A stretch of DNA of 64,000 nt from Trypanosoma brucei gambiense DAL972 (lineage: Eukaryota > Euglenozoa > Kinetoplastea > Trypanosomatida > Trypanosomatidae), in NCBI RefSeq assembly GCF_000210295.1, contig NC_026737.1, forward strand, positions 1,310,174 to 1,374,173. Reading direction: 5' to 3'. Below, piece by piece: positions 18,919 to 29,742 of the stretch. The stretch's first letter is position 1, and each line of letters opens with the position of its first letter. The notes under the pieces are model-generated. The model had not been told where the DNA came from. It saw nothing but the letters and a program-made list of their open reading frames with translations, and did not search any database. Both the position numbers and the translations under genes were made by a program.

Positions 18919-21900
18919 TTACTGTTCTTCCTCTTCCTCGTCCCCAAACTCTGCGGCTGTCGGCGGTGCCGCCTGCTGGGGTGTCTTTGCAGTGGGCATA
19001 TAATTCGTGGAGAGGTCATCTTCCTCATCCTGTTCCCTTCCCCCGCCAGCCTCCCGCCACATCACATTTGAGTCACTGCGATGTGTGGATGGCTCATCAC
19101 CTCGTATAGCGTAACCCGCGTGGGTGGGTGAGAGTGTCGGAACGTAGAGAGCTGACTGGGACCGCGAGTCCTCGCTGTGCGACCGGCCGACTTCTGTGCT
19201 GGCGTATACCTGCGACGGTGGGGCAGCACTGGACATGGCATGGGGCGTGTACGGTACTGAAACACTACCGATACCTTGCATGGTCATAGAGTTGTCGGTT
19301 CTTGGTAGTGAAGCTTGCATGGAAGTTGGCGCCACGCTGTGTTGCAGGTGGTAAGAAGAGGCTTCACTGTATTCGGAATAACTGTGCGCCACTGACGACA
19401 TCCGCGTTGAAACTGGGTTGAACGCGCTGGCGGAAGACATAACGCTGTACATTTGTGAGGCGCTTGCTTCCCGCCCTCCGTATTCCAAAGCGGGGGATGT
19501 AGAATAAGCTTGACTCCTGTGCACTGCGCTCGCTTCGAGCCGACCGCCGTGGTACGTCGTCGAAGGGTTGTATGGGGCCGAGGCCGTTACTGGTGCGGAG
19601 GAGGAGCCCCCACCGAAACCCTGGCGGAGAAACAGACTGGCATTGTTTACAAACGGTGTTGCATCATGATCTCTTGGTCGGTACGCAATGGAGGATTGGA
19701 TATTTTGCTGCAGCGTGGACCCGAGACTGTGATACACATTTACATCCTTTCCGGGTGCAACCGCTTCTGCCTGCGGTACAGCCTGCTGCAGCGCTGCCAT
19801 GTTGAGAACAAGATCGAAAAGCCCCGTACCAACGCGCGCTTGGTTACCGAGCACAAGATTTGCTGATACCCCACGCACGGGATCGCACTCGCCAAAAGAT
19901 GCAGCCGCCATAAGCACCTTAACAGTTTCTTCAAATGAACAGCGCATCAACGGACCCGACGTATCGGAGCGGTTGATTCCTGAGCGAGAAACAGCCATCA
20001 GGTACCCATGCTGACATATCGTATCCACCAGTATAGTATAGTGGCGGTAGTTAATATTGAGACCATAGGCCAGGTAAGCCTCACGAAGTTCCGTCAACAT
20101 CTTTGATCTCGCCGCCTCAATACCAAGAAGACTACATACCTCAGGCACTTTGTTGCTACTCGTTTTCACCGCATTAATAATGTTCTTACCATCCTCACCT
20201 ACGACACCAATAAAAGCACGTCGCAATGCCGTGCCGTCCGTGTCTATTGCCCATATTTTGTTGCCACTCATTTTCCCCGTTGCCTGATCTACAGTGAATT
20301 CGGTGGTGTCCTTCAGCAGCGCCCGACGCACACCGGGAATACCACGCAAGTGAACCCGCGCAAGGAGGGCTGGGATTTCACGCTTAAGCTTTGGGATCGA
20401 GTCAGCTCCTTCGTTATATCTGGACCGCATTCTTATGGTCCGCTGGCGCACATTGTTAGCCATTCCCGTTTCAATTATGTAGCTTTCATCCACTCGCAGG
20501 ATAGCTTGCTTCACATCCTTCATATCGAGGGCCTTGTCGGTGACCATATCCACGTCGAGCTCCAACCTCACCACCCATGGCGAACCTGCCACTACCTCCT
20601 GTATTCTTAGCTCTGCATCGCTTTCATCCATAACATTCCACTCTAGTTCGAGGATGTCACGATCAGCCTCCACAACGGTGTGACGTGGGTCAGGGTCGTA
20701 GATGAACTGTATGCGCCTTGTGATACTCTCCAGCGTGCAGTATTCAATGAGATGCTGGGCCTTTTGCGCATTTCGCTTTTCATCATATGGTGGAAACAGA
20801 GACACTGTCATGCTCGCGTGCTTTTGGTTTCGTGAGACGTTTAGAAGCTCCAGTAAACGTGGCACACCGAGGGTAACGTTCTTTGAGGAAATTCCCGCAT
20901 TGTGGAACGTGTTAAGTGTCATTTGTGTGGCAGGTTCACCACACGACTGCGCAGCGATTGCCCCAATGTTCTCACCCGGTGTGGTGAGTGACTGGTGGTA
21001 CTTGGTTCTAATTTCCTTGAGAAGATACTCAAAAGCCCTATCGTTAAGTTTATATTCCTTCAGCACCCTTTTTGACGCAAGTAGCTGCCTCAAATGAACG
21101 TTGAAGAGAGTAAGCGCACTTTCAATGCGTTCACGACTCAACGTATTCCTGATGTATCCATCCCCTCCCCGGTGGTAAGATGGAAAGAGTTTCATGAGAT
21201 CTTCTTGAAGCTTCCGCACGTGGTCGATAATAGTGATGGGGCTCAGGTTGGACACTTGACTACGTTTGCCCATAGTACTGCGCGCGTTTTGGATAAGTCG
21301 ACCTGGATTAACAGGGAGGTTAAGCTTCAGTTTATCACGATCCTCGAGGTCAAGCATTTTGCGTGACCACTCGCGGTCCGCCGTAAGCTGTTCATATTCT
21401 TCCTGAAGTTTCCGAACATTTTGGGGATCAGCGCGTAGCATCTTCCTAACGTGGGGATCCATATAGTTACCACCAACCTTCCCACTGAAGGTGCCATCCA
21501 CGTCGTACTCATATTTGTACGTGTCTTCCATCTCCTTATCGTCCCGAAAGGGAAGAGGGAACAGCTGCCCACCCTCTATACGGGCCCCGTCAAGACCGTC
21601 TTCGCCGTACATAAACTGAATTAGTTCATCGTTTGCATTTCGTACAGTACCGTCGTAGGCTGCGTGGACATCTTCTAGCGCCTTGATAAGCTTACGCTGC
21701 AGGTACCCTGTATCAGAGGTTTTCACCGCAGTATCGATCAAACCCTCACGACCAGCCATTGTGTGGAAAAAAAACTCGTGCGGTTTCAGACCCTCAACGT
21801 AACCACGGTTTGCCATGCCGCGTGACGTCTCACCATAATCGTCAAGCATAAAGTGTGGAAGCGTGCGCCTACGAAAACCGAATGGAATACGGCTTCCCGC

Positions 21901-24216
21901 GACGTTTTGTTGCCCAACAAAGACGGCAATTTGACATATGTTCAGATCTGTACCCTTACTGCCTGCTTCAATCATCACCTTGAAGCTGTTAGTGCGACGG
22001 ACGTTGCTCAGTGCCTTCTTTGCTGCCTCTTCGCGGCACTTGTTCAGTGCGCTGTTGACATCTGCTTCGAATGACTGCAGAAGTGTCATACCAGCCTTGC
22101 GGTTCAGTGTACGGTTGTTGGCAGCCGCACCAATTTTTTCAACATTCCTCCGTGTTTTCACGAGGACATCATTCATCTGCCGCAAGGTGTCACTGTCAGC
22201 TACGGTGTCTTGAACCCCAACGCTGAAACCGAAGTTAAGTAAGAAAAACGTCGTCACGCGCTGCACGCCGTTGATGAAGCGTGCCACTTCATCAGATCCG
22301 TGCTCATTAAATATAACGTGAATGAGTGATCCCGGTGCAGCACCAACGATACTCTTAGTGATTGGTCCACATAACAACTGACCACGTCGTATCATCACTA
22401 CGGAATCATTGTGAGGAAAGGGGGGCCGGTCCTGTGGTGTTGCTGGATGGTTAACCTCAGGAAGGATAAGTGAAAATACCTGCTTTCCGGTCCAGAGGGG
22501 TCGGGGTTTCAGAATGGCGGGAATGGGTAACTGCCAAAGATCCAGCCAAAGTGCCACGCTTTGCACAAAGTACTTATCGAGGAATGTGTCCTTGTCCGTC
22601 AACCGGTAACTACCCAGCAGACTGTCTTGCACAATACCCATGCACGGAGCAGACTTATTGGGCGAGACGAAGTTCTTTGGAACCATCATCATTTCAATCA
22701 GCTCTGCTTTCGTTAAGAGACTCTGCGGCACGTGCAAATTCATTTCGTCACCATCGAAGTCAGCATTGTATGGTGTGGTACAAGAGAGATTAAGCCGGAA
22801 AGTGTTATAGTTGAGAACCCGAACCCTGTGGCCCATCATACTCATGCGATGCAATGTCGGCTGCCGGTTGAACAAGACGACATCCCCATTAATCACATGC
22901 CTCTCCACAACGTCACCGATGTTTAGCGTCACCTTGGAGCGGTCACGCAAGAGCGCGAGTTTTGTTATGGTGCCATTCGGATGGTGTATGTAATTCGCCG
23001 ACGGGTAGACCGTGCGCCGGGCAAACTCTGTCAGTCGCTTCTTATTTACTGTGTTCACTCGCTCGGGGAATGTAAGCGTCATCGCGACAGAAAAGGGTAC
23101 ACCTACTTCATCCACGTCAATGTTCGGATCGCCTGTGATGACGGTTCGAGCGGAGAAGTCCACCCGCTTCCCCATTAGATTTCCACGCAGTCTACCGTAC
23201 TTCCCCTTCAAGCGCTCCGTTAATGACTTTAGCTTCTTTGTGTCATTCACCTTCGTTGGCTTATAGTATGTGGAAGCGTTATTGAAATATGTCGCCACAT
23301 GTTCTTGCAATAACGCCCGGCTCCGGTCAATTGCTGCCTGCACGTCTGACTCCTTATCTCTGCGTAGTTGGTTGTTTCGTTTCACAATGGACATGATCTG
23401 ATGCGTGAGTTCATCATCTGACCTGAGACCGCCGAAGGATATTGCGGGCCGCACCTGCGGGGGTGGAACTGGAAGCACAGTGAGCACAAGATCCCGTGGG
23501 TGGCAACGTTGAGGGTCGAAGCCCATCAAGCGGGCATCATCATCGGACACGCGGTCAAGTACCTGTCGCACCTTATCAGCGTGCCACTCGGCGTCTTGTT
23601 CCTCATGTACTGCCTTGATAACGAGTGTTGGGTAGATACCATAAAAGCGACTTACGCGGGGTTGAGACGCACCACAACCCCGTGTCGCGCCTGGCCCCAT
23701 CCCTGATCCGCCATTGAAAGGGGCACTATCAAAGCCGTCAATCCCCATATCGTCTTCGGTGCTGGTGGAGACGCGGCACTTTGCCTCAGCCATCTTCGCA
23801 ACTTGCCGAAGACGGTTGAGGCCTGTCATGTGCTGCAACTTCTTATGTACGTCCTGTTCGCGCGTGTTAAGGAGGAGAGCCCCGCACGTTTTGCAAACAC
23901 ACTTCAACACCAGCAGTACAAGATCGAAGACGCCAATATTAAAGACAGGCTCTGCGAGCTCGATGTATCCGAAGTGTCCAGGGCACTCTGGGTGCTTCCT
24001 ATGACATGTCTCGCATGCGAATTCGAAGTCAGTGGTACCCATACGCAAATCATTGATGCCTCCCCGGACTGGTCGGCCGCGTTCATACGACTTGGCGTGC
24101 TCGACAAGGCACACGGCGTAACTTTTGATTTGCCTTTCCTTAAATATCTCGAACTGTACTTCATTCACCTTGTGCAACTCCATCTGGGAAACCGGTAGAG
24201 CCGCACCACCTGACAT
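18919..24216 (-). CDS. RPB1: RNA polymerase II largest subunit
   Basis: A 1765-residue protein with the full set of beta'-like regions: clamp zinc-binding Cys/His (CETCHRKHPECPGH), the RGNLMGKRVDFSARTVI block, the catalytic NADFDGDEMN near residue 485 that binds the active-site Mg2+, and the bridge-helix/trigger-loop region PGENIGAIAAQSCGEPATQM followed by NTFHNAGISSKNVTLGVP near 1085-1115. The core ends around residue 1475. The remaining ~285 residues form a tail rich in Ser, Tyr, Thr and Pro, with no YSPTSPS heptads and a poly-Glu end, as known for trypanosome RPB1. It transcribes protein-coding units and the spliced-leader RNA genes. The ATG at 24216 gives MSGGAALPVSQ, the normal Pol II N-terminus. 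From memory, T. brucei carries two RPB1 loci; only one is here. Confidence 0.99.
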   Translation of the reverse strand: MSGGAALPVSQMELHKVNEVQFEIFKERQIKSYAVCLVEHAKSYERGRPVRGGINDLRMGTTDFEFACETCHRKHPECPGHFGYIELAEPVFNIGVFDLVLLVLKCVCKTCGALLLNTREQDVHKKLQHMTGLNRLRQVAKMAEAKCRVSTSTEDDMGIDGFDSAPFNGGSGMGPGATRGCGASQPRVSRFYGIYPTLVIKAVHEEQDAEWHADKVRQVLDRVSDDDARLMGFDPQRCHPRDLVLTVLPVPPPQVRPAISFGGLRSDDELTHQIMSIVKRNNQLRRDKESDVQAAIDRSRALLQEHVATYFNNASTYYKPTKVNDTKKLKSLTERLKGKYGRLRGNLMGKRVDFSARTVITGDPNIDVDEVGVPFSVAMTLTFPERVNTVNKKRLTEFARRTVYPSANYIHHPNGTITKLALLRDRSKVTLNIGDVVERHVINGDVVLFNRQPTLHRMSMMGHRVRVLNYNTFRLNLSCTTPYNADFDGDEMNLHVPQSLLTKAELIEMMMVPKNFVSPNKSAPCMGIVQDSLLGSYRLTDKDTFLDKYFVQSVALWLDLWQLPIPAILKPRPLWTGKQVFSLILPEVNHPATPQDRPPFPHNDSVVMIRRGQLLCGPITKSIVGAAPGSLIHVIFNEHGSDEVARFINGVQRVTTFFLLNFGFSVGVQDTVADSDTLRQMNDVLVKTRRNVEKIGAAANNRTLNRKAGMTLLQSFEADVNSALNKCREEAAKKALSNVRRTNSFKVMIEAGSKGTDLNICQIAVFVGQQNVAGSRIPFGFRRRTLPHFMLDDYGETSRGMANRGYVEGLKPHEFFFHTMAGREGLIDTAVKTSDTGYLQRKLIKALEDVHAAYDGTVRNANDELIQFMYGEDGLDGARIEGGQLFPLPFRDDKEMEDTYKYEYDVDGTFSGKVGGNYMDPHVRKMLRADPQNVRKLQEEYEQLTADREWSRKMLDLEDRDKLKLNLPVNPGRLIQNARSTMGKRSQVSNLSPITIIDHVRKLQEDLMKLFPSYHRGGDGYIRNTLSRERIESALTLFNVHLRQLLASKRVLKEYKLNDRAFEYLLKEIRTKYHQSLTTPGENIGAIAAQSCGEPATQMTLNTFHNAGISSKNVTLGVPRLLELLNVSRNQKHASMTVSLFPPYDEKRNAQKAQHLIEYCTLESITRRIQFIYDPDPRHTVVEADRDILELEWNVMDESDAELRIQEVVAGSPWVVRLELDVDMVTDKALDMKDVKQAILRVDESYIIETGMANNVRQRTIRMRSRYNEGADSIPKLKREIPALLARVHLRGIPGVRRALLKDTTEFTVDQATGKMSGNKIWAIDTDGTALRRAFIGVVGEDGKNIINAVKTSSNKVPEVCSLLGIEAARSKMLTELREAYLAYGLNINYRHYTILVDTICQHGYLMAVSRSGINRSDTSGPLMRCSFEETVKVLMAAASFGECDPVRGVSANLVLGNQARVGTGLFDLVLNMAALQQAVPQAEAVAPGKDVNVYHSLGSTLQQNIQSSIAYRPRDHDATPFVNNASLFLRQGFGGGSSSAPVTASAPYNPSTTYHGGRLEASAVHRSQAYSTSPALEYGGREASASQMYSVMSSASAFNPVSTRMSSVAHSYSEYSEASSYHLQHSVAPTSMQASLPRTDNSMTMQGIGSVSVPYTPHAMSSAAPPSQVYASTEVGRSHSEDSRSQSALYVPTLSPTHAGYAIRGDEPSTHRSDSNVMWREAGGGREQDEEDDLSTNYMPTAKTPQQAAPPTAAEFGDEEEEEQ

Positions 24217-25195
24217 GTTTGCACTACTTTTTGCCCTATCCGGTAATCTCTCAGTGCTTCTCTTTATAGGAACGTGAAAAGGTTACCAACCTAATTCCTT
24301 CCCTCCCCCTCTTATTGGTTAAGATTGTTTTCCTCCTTTATTGACTCTTTCTTACCTTCTTTCACCGTCACGCTTAGCCTGGGTAATTAATCGGCGTGAC
24401 AGGGGGTCTCTTTACTCTGATGAATCAAAGTACAGTAAAAGAATTAGGGTAAGATAAACAAACAGTAGACAAAGGGAATGCTTGGACGAGCGCACCCACC
24501 AACACCACCGCGGTGAAGACACAGGGTTGCGTTGGCACCATCGACCACCAAACGGAGGGAAAAGTTATCATTACAAAATCAATAACGTAACAGTGTGTTA
24601 ACGGCGCGACGCAAAGTTGCAGTGCCGAAAGCAGGAGGCGGAGACTCAAGTCTCGTTGTTCGCCACCAGTTTGTAGACCAGCTTTCAGCATCTGATACCC
24701 CGATCGACCCATTTCCACAGCCCGCGCCACCGCACCTATACACGAGCGAGGTAGTACATGTGGCTATCATCCCACAACAAGCAGCCTCCACCACTTATAC
24801 ATACACACATATATATATGTCGCACTTGGACGAAACCTTAAACGTATGTTGCGTTATGCAAGTCTCCAATTTACCTTTAAACACTTCCCTCCTTCACACA
24901 CTTTCCATCAGGATCACCGACTTCATTGTTTATTGTTGATTCCCTCCATGCGAGTCCGCGCTGTGCCGCGAGATGATGGGGGAAAACTGCGCTTACACAC
25001 ACATGGATGAAAAGGGTGGGTAGGAGGAATGTGATGTGGGCAAGTAGGAACGATGGGTGCTACTTGTGCCCGGCCTTTCATACTGAAACTATGCCCCTCT
25101 CTCCTCACCTCCGCATGTGCATGTTGGTAGGCCTCCCATATCCCAAAACTCAGGTTAAGGGGCATCCCGACACCGCATGAGTACCTTCCATAACG
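24217..25195 (-). other. Intergenic region upstream of RPB1
   Basis: About 1 kb between the phosphatase and RPB1. On the minus strand a pyrimidine-rich stretch around 24490-24430 could serve the RPB1 acceptor. There is a short TA repeat near 24808-24818. No frame with an ATG and protein-like composition. Confidence 0.5.
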
Positions 25196-26236
25196 CTAAA
25201 AGAAGTACCTCAACAGCGTGCGTGTTGGCTCAATCCGTATGAAGCTACACATAAAATTTTCATCCACACACATAAATGCACCGGCGTTATCAAACTCATC
25301 GCAGTAGTTCGGCGCAGAGAAAACTGTCACAAGCTGCCGTGCTGCGAAGAATTCATAACCCGCGTCCACCACCTGGTGCGCACGGCAAATGAGGTCGAGG
25401 TCAAACTTCTTATTGAAAGACTTCACGACACTCTCACTAAAGGTCCACGACACGCCGCGGTCATTCTCACTCCAGTTACTCTCCATATTCGTGCTGGGAT
25501 CAGACCATAACAAATCGCATATCAGTCCACTATCGGGCACGTCCGTGGGGCGGAGAATGCGACGTATCTGATCGAGATCAGTGAGTTCAGGACTGAGCCC
25601 ACCATGCATACAGAGGATACGTCCTTCAACCAATCCAGCCACTGGCATGCAGTTGAAAGTATCGGTGAACTGTTTCCACAAGCGGACACTATACCGCCTC
25701 TTGCACTCATCGAAGAAACCGTATATACGGTTGATGCTACTACACTCGTGGTTGCCACGTAGGAGGAAGAAGGTCTCAGGGAAGCTCAACTTATATGCGA
25801 GCAAGAGACAGATTGTTTCCAATGACTGGTCGCCACGGTCTACATAGTCCCCGAGAAAAATATAATTTGCATCTGGAGGGAAGCCTCCCAAGTCGAAGAG
25901 TCGCAGGAGGTCGGTGTACTGTCCGTGCACATCCCCGCAAATTCTCACGGGGGCGGCAATTTCTACTAGCATCGGCTGCGACATGAACAGCGCCCGGGAC
26001 TCCATCACTAACCACCGCACCTCAGCCTCCGTTAACCCCTCTGTCGTTGCCCGTCCGGTTCCATTGGTTTTAGGAGTGCTTTCTTGTGTCTGGGCGCTCT
26101 GGAACGCGGCAAGGCGTGAGATGCGAGTGTACGTTCGTTGGTTGCTCTCGCAGTTCTCACCGGCAGGGCCCCGCGTAGCAGCAGTGTTGTGTACCGGATT
26201 GAGCAAGAGTTTCTTTATGATTTCGTCACAGTTCAT
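25196..26236 (-). CDS. PP1-type serine/threonine protein phosphatase catalytic subunit
   Basis: A 346-residue PPP-family phosphatase. All metal and catalytic motifs are present: GDVHGQ, GDYVDRG, RGNHE, the HGGLSP histidine and SAPNYC. The LLWSDP and CRAHQVV blocks place it in the PP1 group rather than PP2A or PP2B. Compared with typical PP1 (about 300-330 residues), the first helix ([11 protein letters not shown]) is followed by a polar insertion of some 40 residues before the ELTEAEVR-like helix. APNYC is followed by Asp instead of the usual Gly, and the C-terminus is short and hydrophobic (LLRYFF). It dephosphorylates Ser/Thr proteins; targeting depends on regulatory subunits not seen here. 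T. brucei has several PP1 paralogues. Confidence 0.96.
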   Translation of the reverse strand: MNCDEIIKKLLLNPVHNTAATRGPAGENCESNQRTYTRISRLAAFQSAQTQESTPKTNGTGRATTEGLTEAEVRWLVMESRALFMSQPMLVEIAAPVRICGDVHGQYTDLLRLFDLGGFPPDANYIFLGDYVDRGDQSLETICLLLAYKLSFPETFFLLRGNHECSSINRIYGFFDECKRRYSVRLWKQFTDTFNCMPVAGLVEGRILCMHGGLSPELTDLDQIRRILRPTDVPDSGLICDLLWSDPSTNMESNWSENDRGVSWTFSESVVKSFNKKFDLDLICRAHQVVDAGYEFFAARQLVTVFSAPNYCDEFDNAGAFMCVDENFMCSFIRIEPTRTLLRYFF

Positions 26237-27445
26237 TGAGGTTTCGGTTACTTCACTACTATGACTCGCTCACGCCGTACCGCCTAGATCGTATGCTAAT
26301 TCGCAGCCTCTCTTGTCCGAGCTGTTCGCTTAGGTAACGAATGATGCCGACCAGTTGTAAGTGGCGGAACAACAGACCCTTTCGCCAAGTGCGAGAACAG
26401 GCACGGGGTTCAGGCAATTGAACGGAATGGATGGCACCCCTTTCTGCAGTTCTGTAATTCCTCCCCCCGCTTCTCCCCTACAACCTTCTAATCTTCCCTT
26501 CTCTAACTCCACTTCAACCCCTGTTACCTGTTGTTAAACCTTTCTTATTTTTTCAGCTCCTTGGGCTTCTTCTTCAGTTTCTGCTCCTTTCCTAACGTTC
26601 CCTCCTTCGTCGCGGTTTTGCCTTGTGGGACCGCCTCGACTGCAGCACCCGCGGGAATACACCGAAGCACTCCGACAGAAACACTAGAAGCAATGTCGAA
26701 GCACTAATAATGAGGGACAAGGTTTGAGAGAAAGTGGATCGGCCGAACGAAAAAAAAAAATTCAGTCAAGCTACAGCAATCAAAGTAGTTCCAACGGCTA
26801 AAGGACAGCGCGCCTGCCTACACGTTGGTTAAGATACGACATTCATTTGTGTGTATGTGTGTCCGATAAAACATCATGCATGAGGCCCTCGCCATAGTGA
26901 GTACTCAAACATCGGGGTAGTCCCTTCCCTACACACACACACACATTTGGACCGTTGCAACGTCCGCACGCAGACGTTTCAAAGTTATATCACGATGACG
27001 TGCTTTCTTTCCCGTTGCCGTTGGTAATGACTGCTTATCGCGCGGAGGATTTCGCCCTCCCCGCGCATTTCAGTCCCGGACACAACGGTATACAGAACAC
27101 TGCACGGTATGAAACAAAGCAGAGAGGCGAAAGACAGGTAAAGTAGGGAGTCGATAGGTCTCTCACCTTCGAAGGAAGGAGACGATTGATTATAAACTCA
27201 CTGATAAGAGGGGTGGTAAAAAAGAAGAGAATGGGTGAGGGTGAGAGAAGGGAAGGGATAATACACTGTCCTGGATCTTATGCCCTCATGCGATCTGCTT
27301 TTGACCAGCGCACAACAGTACTCTCACATATCCCTTAAACGTATACACATGACGATGGAAGAACTGTAACTGAGCATCCAGCAGTCACGCCATCCGCAAT
27401 TATAGGCCTTTACGGGGACATGGGCTTGTATCCTTCCACCAACAT
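26237..27445 (-). other. Intergenic region
   Basis: About 1.2 kb between the first LPD-like gene and the phosphatase gene. It has an A-run near 26751-26760 and a short CA repeat at 26933-26944. No supportable gene. Confidence 0.55.
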
Positions 27446-29191
27446 CTAGCGTCGCTCAATATCCTCGGTTACTTTTAAGCTTTGCCTCACTACCGACTGC
27501 TCTAACCGGGTGGCTTCTAAATTCCGCTCCATCTCTTTTTGCTCGTGTGTGACCTCCGGCGATGAGGGGGCGCAGTCGCTTGCGTCGGAGCCGCCGGCTC
27601 GGCCGCGGGCACCGTGCGGTGGGCGCCATTCGGTGAGCGTTAGATTTGGCATCGTGTTGGGCTTGATGTTTGACCGGCCGAGAATCATACGAATACATTC
27701 AACAAACCCTTGTACCACTGCCGGGTACGCTGCTGTCAGCTTCAGCAGTGAGTACACAGAATCTGACTGTCGAATGGCAAGTGACGCGACTTCAACTATG
27801 CTTCCTGCGTGAGCCCCGACTGCGCGAACGCCTAGAAGCAGTTTCTGCCGGTCGTTTGTTACAATCACCTTACAAAATCCCTGTGCACCACCCATTGCGA
27901 TGGCACGGCTGAGATGGCTGTAGTCGTAACGCGCAACGATGTAACCGAACCCAAGAGCACGGCATTGTTCCTCGTTGAGTCCAACGCAAGCCACCTCCTC
28001 TTCGAGAAAGAGGATGGTGGAAAGGTTTGTGAGAAGAGAAGAATTAACCGGTCGCGCAGGTTTCTCCCCGTAAATGTGCTCAACAGCCCCTCGGCCTTGT
28101 GCCTCACCGAGGTTCACCAAACCCCGGTCAGCGGAAACATCACCAACAGCGTAAATGTGCTTGTAAGGGACACAACGACCAAAAGCATCCAGTGTAACCT
28201 GTCCGCCGGTGACCTTGCACGCAGTGTTCTCGAGGCCAAGGCCAGAGAGGTTTGGTGTGCGGCCCAAAGACACCAGTGCTCGTTCTGCCTCATACGTCTC
28301 CACGCTATTTGCATCATTCCTATTATTCGTTGTGTTGTGTCGCACACTGTACACACATCCCCCAACATCGTCACTCTCCTCCCATGACTCTAGGTCAAAC
28401 AGGGTACAGGTGTTGAGAATACGTACCCCCCGTCGCGTAAGATGCTCCTCGACAAAGTTTGCGATATCCTCGTCTTCCTTCGGAAGAATCCGTTTGGCTT
28501 TGTCGATGATTGTTACTTCTGTGCGGCCAAAGTTGGCGTATATGCTGGCGAACTCACATCCCACTGCACCAGCTCCGATAATTACTAAGCTTGACGGGAT
28601 GGGTAACTGCATGATGGTGTCCGTCGTCACGACTCGTCGGTGATCCGCTACAACGAATTCGTGTTGCCGTGGTACGGAGCCTGTAGCAATAATGAAGTAA
28701 TCAGCAGTAAGAACGTGATATTCATTTGCACCGGGGCTATGCACATCCAGTTCATGTGGTGAAGAAAACATAGCCCTTCCAAACACTGTTGTGACCCCGG
28801 CAGCCCGCAACAACTCAACAGTCTGAGTTTCCCGCGTTGCACTAACCTCTTGCAAGGTTTGTTGCACTCTTGATAGGTCCAGTTTCTGCTGAATTTCCCT
28901 CACCGTGTCGTCGTCGAAAACCCGCCGAGCTGACGCTCCGGAGAGAGAGGATACATACTTCGACATTTCCCACAACGTTTTTGACTGTAATGCACCATCC
29001 CACAGATCGCAACCACCAATACGCTTTGCTTCTACAAGGCAGACCCGTTTGTTGTAGTCCACAGCTCGTAGGGCCGCCGCAATGCCAGCGGGGCCGGCAC
29101 CAATGACACAAACATCGAAACGAGGCAAATTTGAGGGGATATAACTGACGCAAGCTGATCTCAAGGAACATACCCGGCACAGCCGAATCAT
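27446..29191 (-). CDS. Dihydrolipoamide-dehydrogenase-like flavoprotein lacking redox cysteines (copy 1)
   Basis: A 581-residue protein from the ATG at 29191 (MIRLCRVCSLRSACV, basic and Ser/Arg-rich like a mitochondrial presequence); an in-frame ATG at 29263 is an alternative. It has the FAD dinucleotide motif VIGAGPAG, a second Rossmann motif for NAD(H) (IIGAGAVGCEF), and the FAD-contact block IYAVGDVSADRG. The disulfide motif GGTCLNVGCIPSK is replaced by GGCDLWDGALQSK: both redox Cys positions are Asp and Ala. At the C-terminus the catalytic His-Pro and Glu of LPD are Tyr-Pro (AAYPAVVQ) and Gln. It therefore probably binds FAD and perhaps NAD but cannot do the lipoamide reaction. A C-terminal extension of about 65 residues is charged. 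A paralogue lies directly upstream. Confidence 0.88.
   Translation of the reverse strand: MIRLCRVCSLRSACVSYIPSNLPRFDVCVIGAGPAGIAAALRAVDYNKRVCLVEAKRIGGCDLWDGALQSKTLWEMSKYVSSLSGASARRVFDDDTVREIQQKLDLSRVQQTLQEVSATRETQTVELLRAAGVTTVFGRAMFSSPHELDVHSPGANEYHVLTADYFIIATGSVPRQHEFVVADHRRVVTTDTIMQLPIPSSLVIIGAGAVGCEFASIYANFGRTEVTIIDKAKRILPKEDEDIANFVEEHLTRRGVRILNTCTLFDLESWEESDDVGGCVYSVRHNTTNNRNDANSVETYEAERALVSLGRTPNLSGLGLENTACKVTGGQVTLDAFGRCVPYKHIYAVGDVSADRGLVNLGEAQGRGAVEHIYGEKPARPVNSSLLTNLSTILFLEEEVACVGLNEEQCRALGFGYIVARYDYSHLSRAIAMGGAQGFCKVIVTNDRQKLLLGVRAVGAHAGSIVEVASLAIRQSDSVYSLLKLTAAYPAVVQGFVECIRMILGRSNIKPNTMPNLTLTEWRPPHGARGRAGGSDASDCAPSSPEVTHEQKEMERNLEATRLEQSVVRQSLKVTEDIERR
28962..29119 (-). repeat. Near-identical block shared with 31148-31305 (copy in LPD-like gene 1)
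   Basis: About 158 bases encoding FDVCVIGAGPAG to TLWEMS are nearly the same in both LPD-like genes, with about a dozen mismatches by eye. The genes differ much more outside this block, which suggests gene conversion or strong local constraint. Confidence 0.8.
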
Positions 29192-29742
29192 CACTGTGGT
29201 AACGGTATTAATTACTAAAACTACGTGTGGGGGCGTTGTCACGTGAAATGTTGCAGAGATCATAGGAAACACAGGAGGGCTGTTTATACGGGAAAATTAA
29301 GGGGTGTTATTGATCAAACTAACGTTCTCTTCCTTCATACGCGATTACAACATATATTTCCCACCACCTTTTTTAGCGTAAAAGGTACGTCCGGTTACTG
29401 GACTACACGTCACGTAAATAAACAGGGTCCAAGAGGGAGGATCGACTCAAAGGAGAAAAATGATGTGTGATTTCATTGAGCGCTCCCTTGTTGTCTCATG
29501 AAAAGAGTAACTCTGGGAAGGGAGTGTACACGTCATTTTTTTAAAAAGGAATAAGTTGCGTTACGCGGAACGCGATTGGGCCATTCACCTTTCCAGTCAA
29601 GCGGACCCTCCTCGCGACCACTTGATGAACAGCAGCCATCCGCCCACCCGAAGGCAAACGGCAGCCCCACTCCAAGAACAGACATGCGTGTAAACTCCAG
29701 CCCACGTGTTCCCGACCTCTTCATGCCCGTCTGTTTTACCAC
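29192..29742 (-). other. Spacer between the two LPD-like genes
   Basis: Intergenic sequence with short frames only. On the minus strand, candidate AG acceptors (CACACGTAG, CCACAG) lie just upstream of the ATG at 29191, which favours that start for copy 1. Confidence 0.5.
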
